The notes: generated by a model from the letters alone, not told the origin. Positions 1 to 9,656 are shown, numbered from the stretch's first letter. The stretch is DNA of 64,000 nucleotides from Mycolicibacterium sp. CR10 (GCF_005222675.1 NZ_STGE01000031.1:248001-312000); one strand, 5' to 3'. A program made the numbers and translations.

Positions 1-1
1 C

Positions 2-1057
2 TTCTATCGGGCGGCCTGCGAGGAGATGGTCGCCCGCAACTACCTCGGCTTCCACCGATCCGGGCCCGGCGGTGACGAATGCGCCGACGGAGTGATACGT
101 CGGCTGCAGCCCGACGTCCAGATGGTGCTCGAGCAGATTGCGGCGCTGAATCTACCGCCGCTGGAGTCGATGACGCCTGCCGACGCCCGTGCCACGTTCA
201 GCGGGATGGTCGCGATGTACCCGCCGGGCCCAACGGTGGGTGACGTGGTCGACGGCCACTACCCCGGCGCCGCGGGACCCCTCGCCTACCGGTTGTACCG
301 GCCGCCGACACCCGGTCCCCACCCGATCCTGCTGTACTTCCACGGCGGCGGGTGGGTGTTGGGCGGTGCGGAATCCGACGACGCGCTGTGCCGCGACCTG
401 TGCGCACGCACCGGCGCGATCGTCCTGTCCGCCGACTACCGGCACGCACCCGAACACCGCTTCCCCGCCGCTGCAGACGACGGTGTCGCCGCGCTGCGCT
501 GGGTCGCAGACCACGCCGCCGAACTCGGCGCCATCCCGGGCCGGCTCGTGGTCGGTGGCTGGAGTGCGGGCGCCGGGATCGCCGCGGTGGTGTGCCAGGT
601 CGCGCGCGACGCCGGCGGCCCCGCCATCGCCGGCCAGGCGCTGCTGGCGCCGGTGACCGATAGCGACACCGACCGCAGCTCCTACGCCGAGAACGGCAGC
701 GGATACGACCTGGACGCCTCGCTGATGCAATGGTTCTTCGACCAGTACAGCGATCCCGCCGCCCGCAGCGATCCGCGGATCGCGCCGCTACGGGCTACCG
801 ACCTTTCCGGGCTGCCACCCGCGGTGATCGTCACCAACGAGTTCGACGTGCTGCGCGACGAGGGCGACGCCTACGCGGAGGCACTGAGGTCAGCCAGGGT
901 ACCGGTCGAACACATCCGGGCCCGCGGCCACACCCACGGCTCGCTGAGCATGGTCGGTCTGGTGGTCTCCGGGGCGCCGGTGCGCGAGCGGTTTGCCGCC
1001 GCGGTGCGCCGGCTCACGACAGCCGGGGCCGTTGCACCGCGCGTCGGGGCGGGCTAA
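2..1057 (+). CDS. alpha/beta hydrolase (HSL-type esterase), C-terminal part of a probable monooxygenase-esterase fusion; 5' end outside window
   Basis: The protein has the hormone-sensitive-lipase family layout: oxyanion motif HGGGW, nucleophile elbow GWSAG (Ser about residue 180 counted from the ATG at 26), and late Asp and His (NEFDVLRDEGD, RGHTHG). It should hydrolyse short or medium acyl esters in the cytoplasm. The frame stays open to base 2, and the first residues (FYRAACEEMVARNYLGF) look like the C-terminal helix of FAD-dependent Baeyer-Villiger/flavin monooxygenases. I therefore read the window start as the tail of an upstream monooxygenase domain joined in frame to the esterase. If the gene is not fused, the best internal start is the ATG at 122. 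The esterase identity is clear; the fusion is inferred. Confidence 0.8.
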   Translation, partial: FYRAACEEMVARNYLGFHRSGPGGDECADGVIRRLQPDVQMVLEQIAALNLPPLESMTPADARATFSGMVAMYPPGPTVGDVVDGHYPGAAGPLAYRLYRPPTPGPHPILLYFHGGGWVLGGAESDDALCRDLCARTGAIVLSADYRHAPEHRFPAAADDGVAALRWVADHAAELGAIPGRLVVGGWSAGAGIAAVVCQVARDAGGPAIAGQALLAPVTDSDTDRSSYAENGSGYDLDASLMQWFFDQYSDPAARSDPRIAPLRATDLSGLPPAVIVTNEFDVLRDEGDAYAEALRSARVPVEHIRARGHTHGSLSMVGLVVSGAPVRERFAAAVRRLTTAGAVAPRVGAG

Positions 1058-1524
1058 GCCCGGGTGAGTTCGAACAGCGGGATGGCCCGGGTCGTCTTGG
1101 CCTGGTACTCAGCGAACACCGGTGCCGCCTCGGTCAGCTTCGGGTACGTCGCGTCGCGCTCGTCGTCGGGCAGCTCGCGCACCTCGACGTCGTAGGCCTC
1201 CGTGCCGACCTCGATGTACGCCCGGGGTGTGGCCCGCAGGTTGTGCACCCACGCGGGGTCCTTGGGGGCACCGGCGTAGGACCCGACGATGAGCATCTTC
1301 TGATCGATGGTGAGGTAAGCCAGCGGGGAGAGCCGGGTCTTGCCCGACTTGGCGCCGGTGGTGTGCAGCAGCAGCAGTGTGCCGCCCTCGAACGGGCCGC
1401 CGACCTTGCCGCCGTTGGCCCGGAACTCCTCGACGATGGCGCGATTGAAGTCATTGAGGGCCGCCTCGTCCGCGACGAGCTTGTCCTTATCCAATTCCGT
1501 CGCACCGTCTGCCGCTTCGGTCAT
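1054..1524 (-). CDS. nitroreductase/deazaflavin (F420)-dependent oxidoreductase family protein, Ddn-like
   Basis: A 156-residue protein of the F420H2-dependent nitroreductase (Ddn/Rv3547-like) split-barrel family. It carries the family hallmarks [20 protein letters not shown] in the first half and [18 protein letters not shown] in the middle, which form the deazaflavin phosphate-binding region. Expected role: F420-dependent reduction of quinones, enals or nitro compounds at the membrane face. The start ATG overlaps the aspS stop in an ATGA, so the gene is probably co-transcribed and translationally coupled to the tRNA synthetase. It converges with the esterase gene, and the stop codons overlap. 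Longer reading frames upstream of this ATG lie inside aspS and are not real. Confidence 0.85.
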   Translation of the reverse strand: MTEAADGATELDKDKLVADEAALNDFNRAIVEEFRANGGKVGGPFEGGTLLLLHTTGAKSGKTRLSPLAYLTIDQKMLIVGSYAGAPKDPAWVHNLRATPRAYIEVGTEAYDVEVRELPDDERDATYPKLTEAAPVFAEYQAKTTRAIPLFELTRA

Positions 1525-3296
1525 TTCTGCTCCAGCTTCTCCGGCTTGGCATCTATTCCGGATTCCTTGCGCTGCTGCGCGGTGATGGGCGCCGGCGCAT
1601 CGGTCAGCGGGTCCACCCCGCCGCCACTCTTCGGGAACGCGATGACCTCGCGGATGGAGTCGACGCCGGCCAGAAGCGCGACGATCCGATCCCAGCCGAA
1701 CGCGATGCCGCCGTGCGGTGGCGCACCGAAAGTGAAGGCGTCCAAAAGGAATCCGAACTTGTCGACGGCCTCGTCGTGACCGATGCCCATCATCGCGAAC
1801 ACCCGCTCCTGGATGTCGCGGCGGTGGATGCGGATCGAACCGCCGCCGATCTCGTTGCCGTTGCAGACGATGTCGTAGGCGTCGGCCAGGGCCGAACCCG
1901 GATCGGTGTCGAACGTCGCCTCGGAGTCGGGCGTGGGCGAGGTGAACGCGTGGTGCACCGCCGTCCACGCGCCGGACCCCACGGCCACGTCGCCGGCAGC
2001 GGTCGCCTCGTCGGCGGCCTCGAACAGCGGCCAATCCACTACCCAGGTGAACGCCCACGCAGTCGGGTCGATCAGGTCGAGCCGCTTGGCGATTTCGATA
2101 CGCGTGGCCCCGAGCAATGCGCGCGCCGCCTTCGGGGTTCCTGCCGCGAAGAACACGCAGTCACCCGGCTTTGCGCCGACGTGGGCGGCCAGCCCGTCCC
2201 GCTCGGCGTCCGAAAGGTTCTTCGCGACAGGACCGCCCAACTCGCCGTCGTCACCGACCAGGACGTAGGCCAGCCCCTTGTGGCCGCGCTGTTTGGCGAA
2301 CTCCTGCCAGCCATCGAGCGTGCGGCGCGGCTGCGACGCCCCTCCGGGCATCACGACGGCGCCGACGTAGGGCGCCTGGAACACCCGGAACGGGGTATCG
2401 GAGAAGTAGTCGGCACACTCGACGAGTTCCACACCGAACCGCAGGTCGGGCTTGTCCGAACCGAACCGCCGCATCGCGTCGGTGTAACTGATGCGCGGCA
2501 GCGGCAGCGGCAACTCGTAGCCGATCAGCGCCCACAGAGCCCGCAGCACCTCTTCGGAGACCGCAATGACGTCATCGGCGTCGACGAAGCTCATCTCCAT
2601 GTCGAGCTGGGTGAACTCGGGCTGGCGGTCGGCGCGGAAATCCTCGTCGCGATAACACCGGGCGATCTGGTAGTAGCGCTCCATGCCTGCCACCATCAGC
2701 AGCTGCTTGAACAGCTGCGGACTCTGCGGAAGCGCGTAGAACGAACCGGGCTGCAGTCGGGCGGGCACCAGGAAATCGCGTGCCCCCTCCGGCGTCGAAC
2801 GCGTCAGCGTCGGCGTCTCGATCTCGACGAAGTCGTGCTCGGCCAACACCCCGCGCGCGGCGGCATTCACCTTGGAGCGCAACCGAATTGCATTGCCGGG
2901 GCCTTCGCGGCGCAGGTCCAGGTAGCGGTACTTCAGTCGTGCTTCCTCGCCGGCGGTCTCGTCGAGCTGGAACGGGAGTGGGGCACTCTCGGCCAGTACT
3001 GTCAGCGAGGTCGTGTTGACCTCGACCTCGCCCGTGGCGATCTCGGCGTTGGCGTTGCCCTCCGGCCGGACCTCGACGACCCCGGTGACGGCGATGCAGA
3101 ACTCTGAGCGCAGCCGGTGCGCCTGGGCGAGCACCTCCCCCTCGCGGAACACCACCTGGGCCACGCCCGACGAGTCACGGAGGTCGATGAAGATGACGCC
3201 GCCGTGGTCGCGACGACGCGCCACCCAACCGGCCAGCGTCACAGTCTGGCCGGCGTCGGTGGCGCGCAACGAACCGGCAGTGCGGGTGCGCAGCAC
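1521..3296 (-). CDS. aspS: aspartyl-tRNA synthetase, probably non-discriminating (Asp/Asn)
   Basis: 591 residues, the normal length of a bacterial AspRS. The order is an N-terminal OB anticodon-binding domain ([21 protein letters not shown]), a class II catalytic core with motif 2 ([21 protein letters not shown]), the GAD insertion, and motif 3 near the end ([15 protein letters not shown]). It charges tRNA-Asp. His31 and Gly80 are present in the anticodon domain, the pair associated with non-discriminating AspRS that also makes Asp-tRNA-Asn for GatCAB; mycobacteria are known to lack AsnRS. The start ATG is at 3296. This is the first gene of a two-gene unit with the deazaflavin reductase. Confidence 0.97.
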   Translation of the reverse strand: MLRTRTAGSLRATDAGQTVTLAGWVARRRDHGGVIFIDLRDSSGVAQVVFREGEVLAQAHRLRSEFCIAVTGVVEVRPEGNANAEIATGEVEVNTTSLTVLAESAPLPFQLDETAGEEARLKYRYLDLRREGPGNAIRLRSKVNAAARGVLAEHDFVEIETPTLTRSTPEGARDFLVPARLQPGSFYALPQSPQLFKQLLMVAGMERYYQIARCYRDEDFRADRQPEFTQLDMEMSFVDADDVIAVSEEVLRALWALIGYELPLPLPRISYTDAMRRFGSDKPDLRFGVELVECADYFSDTPFRVFQAPYVGAVVMPGGASQPRRTLDGWQEFAKQRGHKGLAYVLVGDDGELGGPVAKNLSDAERDGLAAHVGAKPGDCVFFAAGTPKAARALLGATRIEIAKRLDLIDPTAWAFTWVVDWPLFEAADEATAAGDVAVGSGAWTAVHHAFTSPTPDSEATFDTDPGSALADAYDIVCNGNEIGGGSIRIHRRDIQERVFAMMGIGHDEAVDKFGFLLDAFTFGAPPHGGIAFGWDRIVALLAGVDSIREVIAFPKSGGGVDPLTDAPAPITAQQRKESGIDAKPEKLEQK

Positions 3297-3439
3297 AAAA
3301 GCTCCTCTTCACGATGGTGTGGTCGACAGCAGTCTAAAGGGGTCCGATCGTCGCACATCGACGCCGGTCGACCCTGGGTTCGCACCCGCGCAGTAGACAA
3401 CTATGGTCGGGTGTCTATTCACTTCCCGGGAGGCAGTAC

Positions 3440-3946
3440 ATGGCCAAGCGTCACGCCTGCGAACGCGTCGACATCGGATTCGTCGACCGCGCGCCAGACC
3501 GCTTCGTGAGCACCGTGGACCTGGCGATCACACCCGAGCAGCTCTTCGAGGTGCTTGCCGACGAGAACTCGTGGCCGCACTGGGCCAGTGTCATCACCAA
3601 GGTGACATGGACCAGTCCCGAGCCGCGCGGCGTCGGCACCACCCGGACGGTCGACATGCGCGGCGGTATCACCGGCGACGAGGAGTTCCTCGCGTGGGAA
3701 CCCTTCACCCGGATGGCGTTCCGGTTCAACGAGTCGACGACGAGCGCGATCGCCGCCTTCGCCGAGGATTACCGCGTCGTGCCCACAGCGAATGGCTGTC
3801 ATCTGACCTGGATCATGGCAATGAAGCCCAACGGACTGGCGGGACGGTTCGGCCTGTTCGCCGGGCGGCCGGTGATGGGCTTCGTGTTCCAGCGCTTTCT
3901 GCACAATCTGCGCCGCTACACCGACGACCGCTTCGCCGTTCGATAA
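3440..3946 (+). CDS. SRPBCC (START/Bet v1-like) family protein
   Basis: 168 residues. The typical SRPBCC opening is visible: a beta strand followed by the helix pair (VDLAITPEQLFEVLADENSWPHWASVI), then strands and a long C-terminal helix (MGFVFQRFLHNLRRYTDDRF). These proteins bind a hydrophobic ligand in a cavity; no catalytic function can be assigned. A strong ribosome binding site (GGGAGG, 3429-3434) precedes the ATG. It occupies the place held by Rv2574 next to aspS in M. tuberculosis, so it is a conserved backbone gene of unknown role. Confidence 0.8.
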   Translation: MAKRHACERVDIGFVDRAPDRFVSTVDLAITPEQLFEVLADENSWPHWASVITKVTWTSPEPRGVGTTRTVDMRGGITGDEEFLAWEPFTRMAFRFNESTTSAIAAFAEDYRVVPTANGCHLTWIMAMKPNGLAGRFGLFAGRPVMGFVFQRFLHNLRRYTDDRFAVR

Positions 3947-3982
3947 ACCGCGCGGCCATATCGCGCTCGCCAAGACGATGCC

Positions 3983-5467
3983 CTAAGCAATCCCCGCCCA
4001 CGCCATCCGCCGGACCGCGTCCGGATCCTCGGCGACGACATCGTGGGCCGTCATGATGAGGCGGGTGCGCCGCCGCTGGGTCTCATACAGCGGCCAGTCG
4101 GCCTCCCCGACCCCGTCGCCGTGGGCGAAATCCAGCCAGGCGCGCTGCATCCGGCGCCCGACCGGAGGCTGCAGCCGTCGCCCGAGCGGGTGCAGTTTGC
4201 GGCCGATGAACGACGCATAGCTGTGCTGGACGTGCACGATCTCGCTGCCGTGGGTGGCCCCGAGGCCGAGCATGCGCAGGCTCAGACCGAAATGGTCGAA
4301 GCGGTACATGCGGGTGGGCGCGTGCGCGCTGTAGGCGTCGGCGAAGGCCCAAGCCGGCCCACCGAACATCACGTCTGATCCGAGGTCGATCAGTGCGCGC
4401 CGCCGCGGGTATCCCGGATATGCCTGCAGCACAATCTCTTTGGCTTCGGGCGCGACGCGAGCGAAGTACGCGTCCGCCGACGCCCTCGTCGTGGGCAGCA
4501 TCGGCGGCTTGGTCCACGCGAACATCGAGGCCTCGTGACTGTTGGTGCCGATGATCAGCGGCATCCGCGCCAGCTCACCGTGGCGTGCCGCGTCGACCGG
4601 ATGCTTGGGCAGCAGGTCGGTGCCGTGGGTCAGCCCGTAGGCCAGTGTGGGTGTGGTCGCCGCACTCTTGAGCTGCACCATGCCCGCCGCACGGCGCAGC
4701 TGCCGCTGAGGCAGGCGCTTGACCTCGCCGGCGCTCACCCCGAGGCGTGCCAGGAAATCGTGGGCACGCGCCGCGCGAAACTCGCGGTCGGCGATCAGCG
4801 GCAATGCCGGGCTCTGCGCGATCGCCCGGTGAAACAGCCCGTCAGCCGACGGGGCGGCCAGCAACGCCAGCACGGACGTCGCCCCGGCAGACTCACCGAA
4901 TACCGTGACTTGGCCGGGATCCCCGCCGAACGCGGCGATGTTCTCCCGCACCCAGTGCAGCGCGGCGATCTGGTCGCGCAGCGCGAGGTTGTCGTCGAAG
5001 CCCTCACCCAGGTCGCCGAGCTCGAATCCGCCGAACACGCCGATCCGGTAGGTGATGTTGACGACGACGACGTTGCCGTTGGCGGCCAGGCGTGAGCCGT
5101 TGTACAGCTGGAACTGCCCGGCACCGTAGACGAAGGCGCCTCCGGGGATCCACACCATCACCGGCAGCGAGGCGGTGGTGTCCGGCGACCACACCGTCAG
5201 GGTCAGGCAGGCCTCGTCGCGCACTTTCGGGTCGTCACGGCCGCCCCCGACGAACGACTTCGTCTGTGGCGGCAGCGGCCCGTGCTCATGGGCGTCGCGG
5301 ACACCCGACCACGACTCCAGCGGTCCCGGCGCCAGAAACCGGCGCCGTCCCACCGGCTGAGCGGCGTAATGGACGCCACGCCAGACGCCGATACCTCCCT
5401 CGGAGTCCCCGCGGAGGTCACCGGAAGCGGTGGAGACAACGGAGGAATGTCCGGCAACGACTGCCAC
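3983..5467 (-). CDS. type B carboxylesterase
   Basis: 494 residues of the carboxylesterase/lipase (PnbA-like) alpha/beta hydrolase family. Motifs: N-terminal GIGVWRGVHYAAQPVGRRRF, oxyanion loop PVMVWIPGGAFVYGAG, nucleophile elbow VTVFGESAGATSVLALLAAP, and a C-terminal His in GATHGSEIVHV. It should hydrolyse esters, amides or carbamates; the substrate is unknown. The reading frame starts at a GTG (5467). No signal peptide is obvious, so it is probably cytoplasmic. It converges with the SRPBCC gene and diverges from the metallopeptidase gene with a gap of about 70 bases. Confidence 0.88.
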   Translation of the reverse strand: MAVVAGHSSVVSTASGDLRGDSEGGIGVWRGVHYAAQPVGRRRFLAPGPLESWSGVRDAHEHGPLPPQTKSFVGGGRDDPKVRDEACLTLTVWSPDTTASLPVMVWIPGGAFVYGAGQFQLYNGSRLAANGNVVVVNITYRIGVFGGFELGDLGEGFDDNLALRDQIAALHWVRENIAAFGGDPGQVTVFGESAGATSVLALLAAPSADGLFHRAIAQSPALPLIADREFRAARAHDFLARLGVSAGEVKRLPQRQLRRAAGMVQLKSAATTPTLAYGLTHGTDLLPKHPVDAARHGELARMPLIIGTNSHEASMFAWTKPPMLPTTRASADAYFARVAPEAKEIVLQAYPGYPRRRALIDLGSDVMFGGPAWAFADAYSAHAPTRMYRFDHFGLSLRMLGLGATHGSEIVHVQHSYASFIGRKLHPLGRRLQPPVGRRMQRAWLDFAHGDGVGEADWPLYETQRRRTRLIMTAHDVVAEDPDAVRRMAWAGIA

Positions 5468-5540
5468 AGGAGAAATCGTATGTGCAAAGCTTGACCGGCC
5501 TGGGTGTCAGGCGCGCGGTGAGAGTTGATGAGGTAGTGCG

Positions 5541-6431
5541 ATGACCTTCAACGAGGGCATGCAGATCGACACGAGCACGACGTCCAGCAGCAGCGGGGGC
5601 CGTGGACCTGGTCGTGGCATAGCGGTCGGCGGCGGCCTGGGTGGGCTGCTGATCGTGGTGGTGGCGCTGTTCCTCGGTGTCGACCCCAGCACGGTGATCC
5701 CGCAGCAGTCACAGATGGACACCCAGGGCGTCGAGGCCCCCGGCTTCGACCTGAGCCAGTGCAAGACCGGCGAGGACGCCAACAACATCGTGCAGTGCCG
5801 CGTGGTGGCGACGGGCAACTCGGTCGACGGGGTCTGGGAGCAGCTGTTGCGCGGCTACACCCGGCCTCGTGTCGAGCTGTTCACCGGGTCGGTCAACACC
5901 GACTGCGGGCCGGCGACCAGCGATGTCGGGCCGTTCTACTGCCCGGTCGACAAGACCGCGTACTTCGACACCGACTTCTTCGACGTGCTGGTCGACCAGT
6001 TCGGTTCCAGCGGTGGGCCGTTCGCCCAGGAGTACGTGGTGGCTCACGAATTCGGGCACCATGTGCAGAACCTGCAGGGCGTGCTCGGCCGGGCACAGCA
6101 GGACCCGCAGGGCGCCACCGGCGGAGGGGTGCGCACCGAACTGCAGGCCGACTGCTACGCCGGCATCTGGGCGCACTATGCCGCCATTACCAAGCAGGAG
6201 GGCACCGACGTGCCGTTCCTGGAGCCGTTGAGCGACAAGGACATCTCCGATGCGCTGTCGGCCGCGTCCTCGGTCGGCGACGACCGGATCCAGGAGGCGG
6301 CGACCGGCCGCGTCAATCCGGAATCGTGGACGCACGGCTCCTCCGAACAACGGCAGAAGTGGTTCACCGTCGGATACCAGACCGGCGATCCTGCCAAATG
6401 CGACACCTTTGCCACCAACAACCTTGGCTAG
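5541..6431 (+). CDS. neutral zinc metallopeptidase (YpfJ/KPN_02809 family), membrane anchored
   Basis: 296 residues. A short Gly/Ser-rich cytoplasmic head is followed by one membrane helix (about residues 28-48, GLGGLLIVVVALFLGV) and an extracytoplasmic peptidase domain. The zinc motif HEFGH lies at residues 169-173, and a downstream E-x-x-A-D (ELQADCYAG) supplies the third ligand. The family is a putative zincin whose physiological substrate is unknown. By position it matches Rv2575, annotated as a glycine-rich membrane protein. The next gene starts inside its last codons in another frame, suggesting co-expression. Confidence 0.85.
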   Translation: MTFNEGMQIDTSTTSSSSGGRGPGRGIAVGGGLGGLLIVVVALFLGVDPSTVIPQQSQMDTQGVEAPGFDLSQCKTGEDANNIVQCRVVATGNSVDGVWEQLLRGYTRPRVELFTGSVNTDCGPATSDVGPFYCPVDKTAYFDTDFFDVLVDQFGSSGGPFAQEYVVAHEFGHHVQNLQGVLGRAQQDPQGATGGGVRTELQADCYAGIWAHYAAITKQEGTDVPFLEPLSDKDISDALSAASSVGDDRIQEAATGRVNPESWTHGSSEQRQKWFTVGYQTGDPAKCDTFATNNLG

Positions 6432-8055
6432 GCCCACCACTGCCGTCGACGCCGTCGCCGAGCGCTACCTCGATGTGACGGCAGCCCTCGACCCCTGCGC
6501 GGCAACGGAATCGGGCATCGCAGGGTTCGACGACCAGATCACCGACTACTCCCCCGACGGGGTGAGCGCGCGCGCCGAAGCGGCCCGCACCGCGCTGCGC
6601 GAACTCGACGGCGCCGAACCCGCCGACGACGTCGACGTCGTCACCGTCGCGGCGATGCGCGAGCGGCTGGGCGTCCTGCTCGACATGCACGATGCCCGAC
6701 TGGACCTCGGTGACCTGAACGTGATCGCCTCACCGTTGCAGACGATGCGCGATGTCTTCGACCTGATGCCCACCGACACCGAGGACGACTGGGCCGTCAT
6801 CAGCCGCAGGCTATCGCAGATCCCGCAGCGGGTCGCGGGGTACGCCGACGCGCTGCGCGCCGCGGCAGCAGCAGGCCGCGCGCCCGCCGCGCGCCAGGTG
6901 CGACGTGGCATCGAGCAGTCGGGGCAGATCCAGCGACTGTTCATTGCGATGGTCGCCGACGCCGCGCCGGGAAACACCGTGTTGCGCGAGGAGTTGGGCC
7001 GCCGCGCCGAGGACGCGGCCAACGCGTACGCCTCGCTGGTCGGGGTCTTCCGCGGGGACATCGGTCCGCAGGCGCGCGAGACAGACGCATGCGGACGCGA
7101 GGTGTACTCGGTGATGTCCCGCGCGTTCCTGGGCGCGGCTATCGACGTCGACGAGGCCTACGCCTGGGGTCTTCGCCAGCTGGAGAGCATTGTCGCCGAA
7201 CAGGACTCGGTCGCTGACCGGCTGTACCCGGGCGTGTCGGCCGCCGAGGCGCTACAGCGGTTGGACAGCGAACCGCGGTACCTCATCGAGGGCACCGAAG
7301 CGCTGCAGCAATGGATGCAGCAGCTGTCCGACCGCGCGGTGGATTCACTGGCAGGCACACATTTCGACATCGCGGAATCGCTGCGGAATCTGGAATGCCG
7401 GATCGCGCCGACGCACACCGGAGGCATCTACTACACCGGGCCCTCCGAGGACCTGTCCCGCCCGGGCAGGATGTGGTGGTCAGTCCCCCACGGCGTCAAC
7501 ACCTTCCACACGTGGCAGGAGACGACGACGGTGTTCCACGAGGGCGTCCCGGGGCACCATCTGCAGATAGGGCGGGCGGTGGTGTTGTCCGAGCAGCTCA
7601 ACCGGTGGCGCAGGCTCGGCTGCTGGGTGTCGGGGCACGGCGAGGGGTGGGCGCTCTACGCCGAACGGTTGATGGCCGAGCTGGGATGGCTCGACGACGC
7701 CGGCAACAGAATGGGAATGCTTGACGCCCAACGCTTCCGGGCCGCCCGGGTGGTCATCGACATCGGAGTGCACTGCGGGCTGACCGCCCCGGACGGTGGC
7801 ATCTGGGACGCCGACAAGGCCTGGACCTTTCTGCAAACCCACAGCGCGATGGCCGAGGAGAACCTGCGCTTCGAACTCGACCGCTATCTGGGCTGGCCCG
7901 GGCAGGCTCCGTCGTATGCGATCGGCCAGCGCATCTGGCAGCAGTTGCGCGACGAGACACTGTCCCGGGATGTGCCCCTCAAGGAGTTCCACAGCCGGGC
8001 ACTCGATCTGGGTGGCCTGCCGCTGGATGTGCTGCGGTCGGCGCTACAGGCGTGA
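6424..8055 (+). CDS. DUF885 family protein (putative metallopeptidase-like)
   Basis: 543 residues from the TTG at 6424, which overlaps the metallopeptidase stop by 8 bases; sequence upstream of it in this frame is an Arg/Pro-rich shadow of the previous gene. The family signature VFHEGVPGHHLQIGRA, with paired histidines and a glutamate, lies at about two thirds of the protein, followed by GHGEGWALYAERLM. Both are hallmarks of DUF885 proteins, thought to be zinc-dependent carboxypeptidase-like hydrolases. No signal peptide is visible. The short overlap with the zinc peptidase gene suggests an operon of two extracytoplasmic/cytoplasmic peptidase-like proteins. It ends tail to tail with the thioesterase gene (12-base overlap). 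Confidence 0.85.
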   Translation: MARPTTAVDAVAERYLDVTAALDPCAATESGIAGFDDQITDYSPDGVSARAEAARTALRELDGAEPADDVDVVTVAAMRERLGVLLDMHDARLDLGDLNVIASPLQTMRDVFDLMPTDTEDDWAVISRRLSQIPQRVAGYADALRAAAAAGRAPAARQVRRGIEQSGQIQRLFIAMVADAAPGNTVLREELGRRAEDAANAYASLVGVFRGDIGPQARETDACGREVYSVMSRAFLGAAIDVDEAYAWGLRQLESIVAEQDSVADRLYPGVSAAEALQRLDSEPRYLIEGTEALQQWMQQLSDRAVDSLAGTHFDIAESLRNLECRIAPTHTGGIYYTGPSEDLSRPGRMWWSVPHGVNTFHTWQETTTVFHEGVPGHHLQIGRAVVLSEQLNRWRRLGCWVSGHGEGWALYAERLMAELGWLDDAGNRMGMLDAQRFRAARVVIDIGVHCGLTAPDGGIWDADKAWTFLQTHSAMAEENLRFELDRYLGWPGQAPSYAIGQRIWQQLRDETLSRDVPLKEFHSRALDLGGLPLDVLRSALQA

Positions 8056-8928
8056 CTGCTCCTTGATCGACGTGTCCGTGGTGCGCAGCGGCCGGATGAG
8101 TGCATCCTGGGCGAACGACGCGATGAGCTCGCCCTCCTCGGTGTGGACGGCGCCACGCACGTAGGACATTCCGGCACCCACCTGGGTGCTCTCGTGGGTG
8201 TAGAGCAGCCAGCCGTCCCAGCGCACCGGTTCGTGGAAGCTCACCGTCACCGTCATCGGGGCGGTGGAGACCGTGAGGTGCGCCTGGCTGGTCCCGATGC
8301 CTTCGTGTGCCCGCATGGTCGTCGAGATCCCCAGGTGCCCGGTGAAATACGCGATGAGCGCCTTCGCCAGACCGTCGTCGGTGGGGATCGGGTCGTAGTG
8401 CAGCCAGGCGAACAGCTCGGGCGGTCCGACCTCGTCGGGACTGTTGACATCCTCGACGTCGACCAGTCGCAATTCCCGGCCGACCATCGGCATCGGTGAG
8501 ACATGGGCCTCGCCGGGCGGAGCCACCTCGGGGCGCGGCAGATGGTGACGGATCACATCGCCGGTGGGTACATCGGCCAGCACGGTTGTCGTGATGCAAC
8601 GCTTGCCGTTCTGCTTGGCGGTCACGACCGCTGTTGCGGTGGAACGACCTTCGCTGACGACGTCGATGTCGATCTCCACCGGGCCCGCGCCCACCATGAC
8701 GGCGCGGGCGAACACCGCGTACACCGAACGCACCGACTTGTCCGGAAATCGCTTGGCGGCGGCCACAATCGACTGCGCGAGAACCTGGGTGCCCTCGACG
8801 ACCTGGCGCGCATCCTCGCCGGCGGGACCGGTGTCCGCCGTGAACGTGTCCTGGCCACTCGGTTGGACGTCGAAGAGATCGAGCAATCCCTGGACCGTCC
8901 ACTCCGCCTGCGCCGAATCAGTTGTCAT
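8044..8928 (-). CDS. acyl-CoA thioesterase II (TesB-like, double hotdog)
   Basis: 294 residues of the TesB/acyl-CoA thioesterase II family. Two hotdog domains are visible: an N-terminal one with FPDKSVRSVYAVFARA, and a C-terminal one containing the family signature around WLLYTHESTQVGAGMSYVRG followed by LIASFAQDALIRP. It hydrolyses acyl-CoAs to free acid plus CoA. It is divergent from the TetR gene at 9036, and one copy of the GGTAA-N5-TTACC operator lies between them, so it is probably controlled with the catabolic genes to the right. Confidence 0.9.
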   Translation of the reverse strand: MTTDSAQAEWTVQGLLDLFDVQPSGQDTFTADTGPAGEDARQVVEGTQVLAQSIVAAAKRFPDKSVRSVYAVFARAVMVGAGPVEIDIDVVSEGRSTATAVVTAKQNGKRCITTTVLADVPTGDVIRHHLPRPEVAPPGEAHVSPMPMVGRELRLVDVEDVNSPDEVGPPELFAWLHYDPIPTDDGLAKALIAYFTGHLGISTTMRAHEGIGTSQAHLTVSTAPMTVTVSFHEPVRWDGWLLYTHESTQVGAGMSYVRGAVHTEEGELIASFAQDALIRPLRTTDTSIKEQSRL

Positions 8929-8988
8929 TCTCGACCGCCTTCACTGGTGTCACCGTCGGGGGAACACTAACCGAGGTTTGCGAATAGC

Positions 8989-9003
8989 GGTAACGTCATT
9001 ACC
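8989..9003. promoter_or_regulatory. operator copy 1, GGTAA-N5-TTACC, between thioesterase and TetR genes
   Basis: GGTAACGTCATTACC is an inverted repeat of 5 bases with a 5-base spacer. The same architecture recurs twice upstream of the amidohydrolase gene (9717-9731, 9739-9753). It lies 33 bases before the TetR start and 61 bases before the thioesterase start, a typical autoregulatory position. Confidence 0.75.
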
Positions 9004-9035
9004 ATCAGGTACCCGATGCCGAAGGGCGGTGCGAT

Positions 9036-9656
9036 ATGACGGCGAGAGCCGCAAAGTCCCAGTCGGCACCCGGCGCCGAACCAGAGTCCCGGGCCAGCCG
9101 CTTCATGCGCTCGGCGCTGGCGATCCTCGGGGAGACGGGGCGCACCGATTTCACGGTGCTCGAGGTGGTCGAGCGGTCCAAGACCTCGCTTCGGGCGTTC
9201 TACCAGCACTTCGCCACCAAGGACGAGTTGCTGCTGGCGCTCGTCGCGGCGATCATGGCCGACGCCACCGAGCGGTGGCGCGCCGAGACCGGATCGATGG
9301 GCAGCACCGACGCGTTGCGGGTGCTGATCGAGCGCATCAGCGCTCCCGCGGAGTCCAGCACCCAGGACAGCATCAACCGGGGGCTGACCTACTACAACGA
9401 CCACCTGCTGGAGACCCGACCCAAGGAGTTCGCGAAGGTGCTGGCGCCGCTGCACGAACTCGTCGGGGATGTCCTGCGCCGCGGCATCGCCGAAGGCACC
9501 TTCCGTGCAGACCTCGACGTCGACACCGACGCCGCGATCCTGATGCAGACGGTGCTGGGGGCACTGCGACTGCGCGATCTGGGTGCAGAGCTGAACGGCG
9601 TACCGATCGACGGCAGCCACCTGCACATGTTCTGCCTTCGCGCACTGACTCCCTAA
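9036..9656 (+). CDS. TetR family transcriptional regulator
   Basis: 206 residues. The N-terminal helix-turn-helix is evident (AILGETGRTDFTVLEVVERSKTSLRAFYQHFATKDELL), and the C-terminal ligand-binding domain is all-helical and divergent. The protein most likely binds the three GGTAA-N5-TTACC palindromes flanking the gene, and so represses itself, the divergent thioesterase and the downstream amidohydrolase/acyl-CoA dehydrogenase genes. The inducer would logically be an acyl-CoA or aromatic/terpenoid intermediate of that pathway, which is inference. Confidence 0.92.
   Translation: MTARAAKSQSAPGAEPESRASRFMRSALAILGETGRTDFTVLEVVERSKTSLRAFYQHFATKDELLLALVAAIMADATERWRAETGSMGSTDALRVLIERISAPAESSTQDSINRGLTYYNDHLLETRPKEFAKVLAPLHELVGDVLRRGIAEGTFRADLDVDTDAAILMQTVLGALRLRDLGAELNGVPIDGSHLHMFCLRALTP

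Noticed and set aside
1713-3107. 464-residue open frame on the + strand opposite aspS
   Set aside because: Composition is Arg/Gly/Val-rich with no recognisable domain; it is the antisense shadow of a certain gene (aspS).
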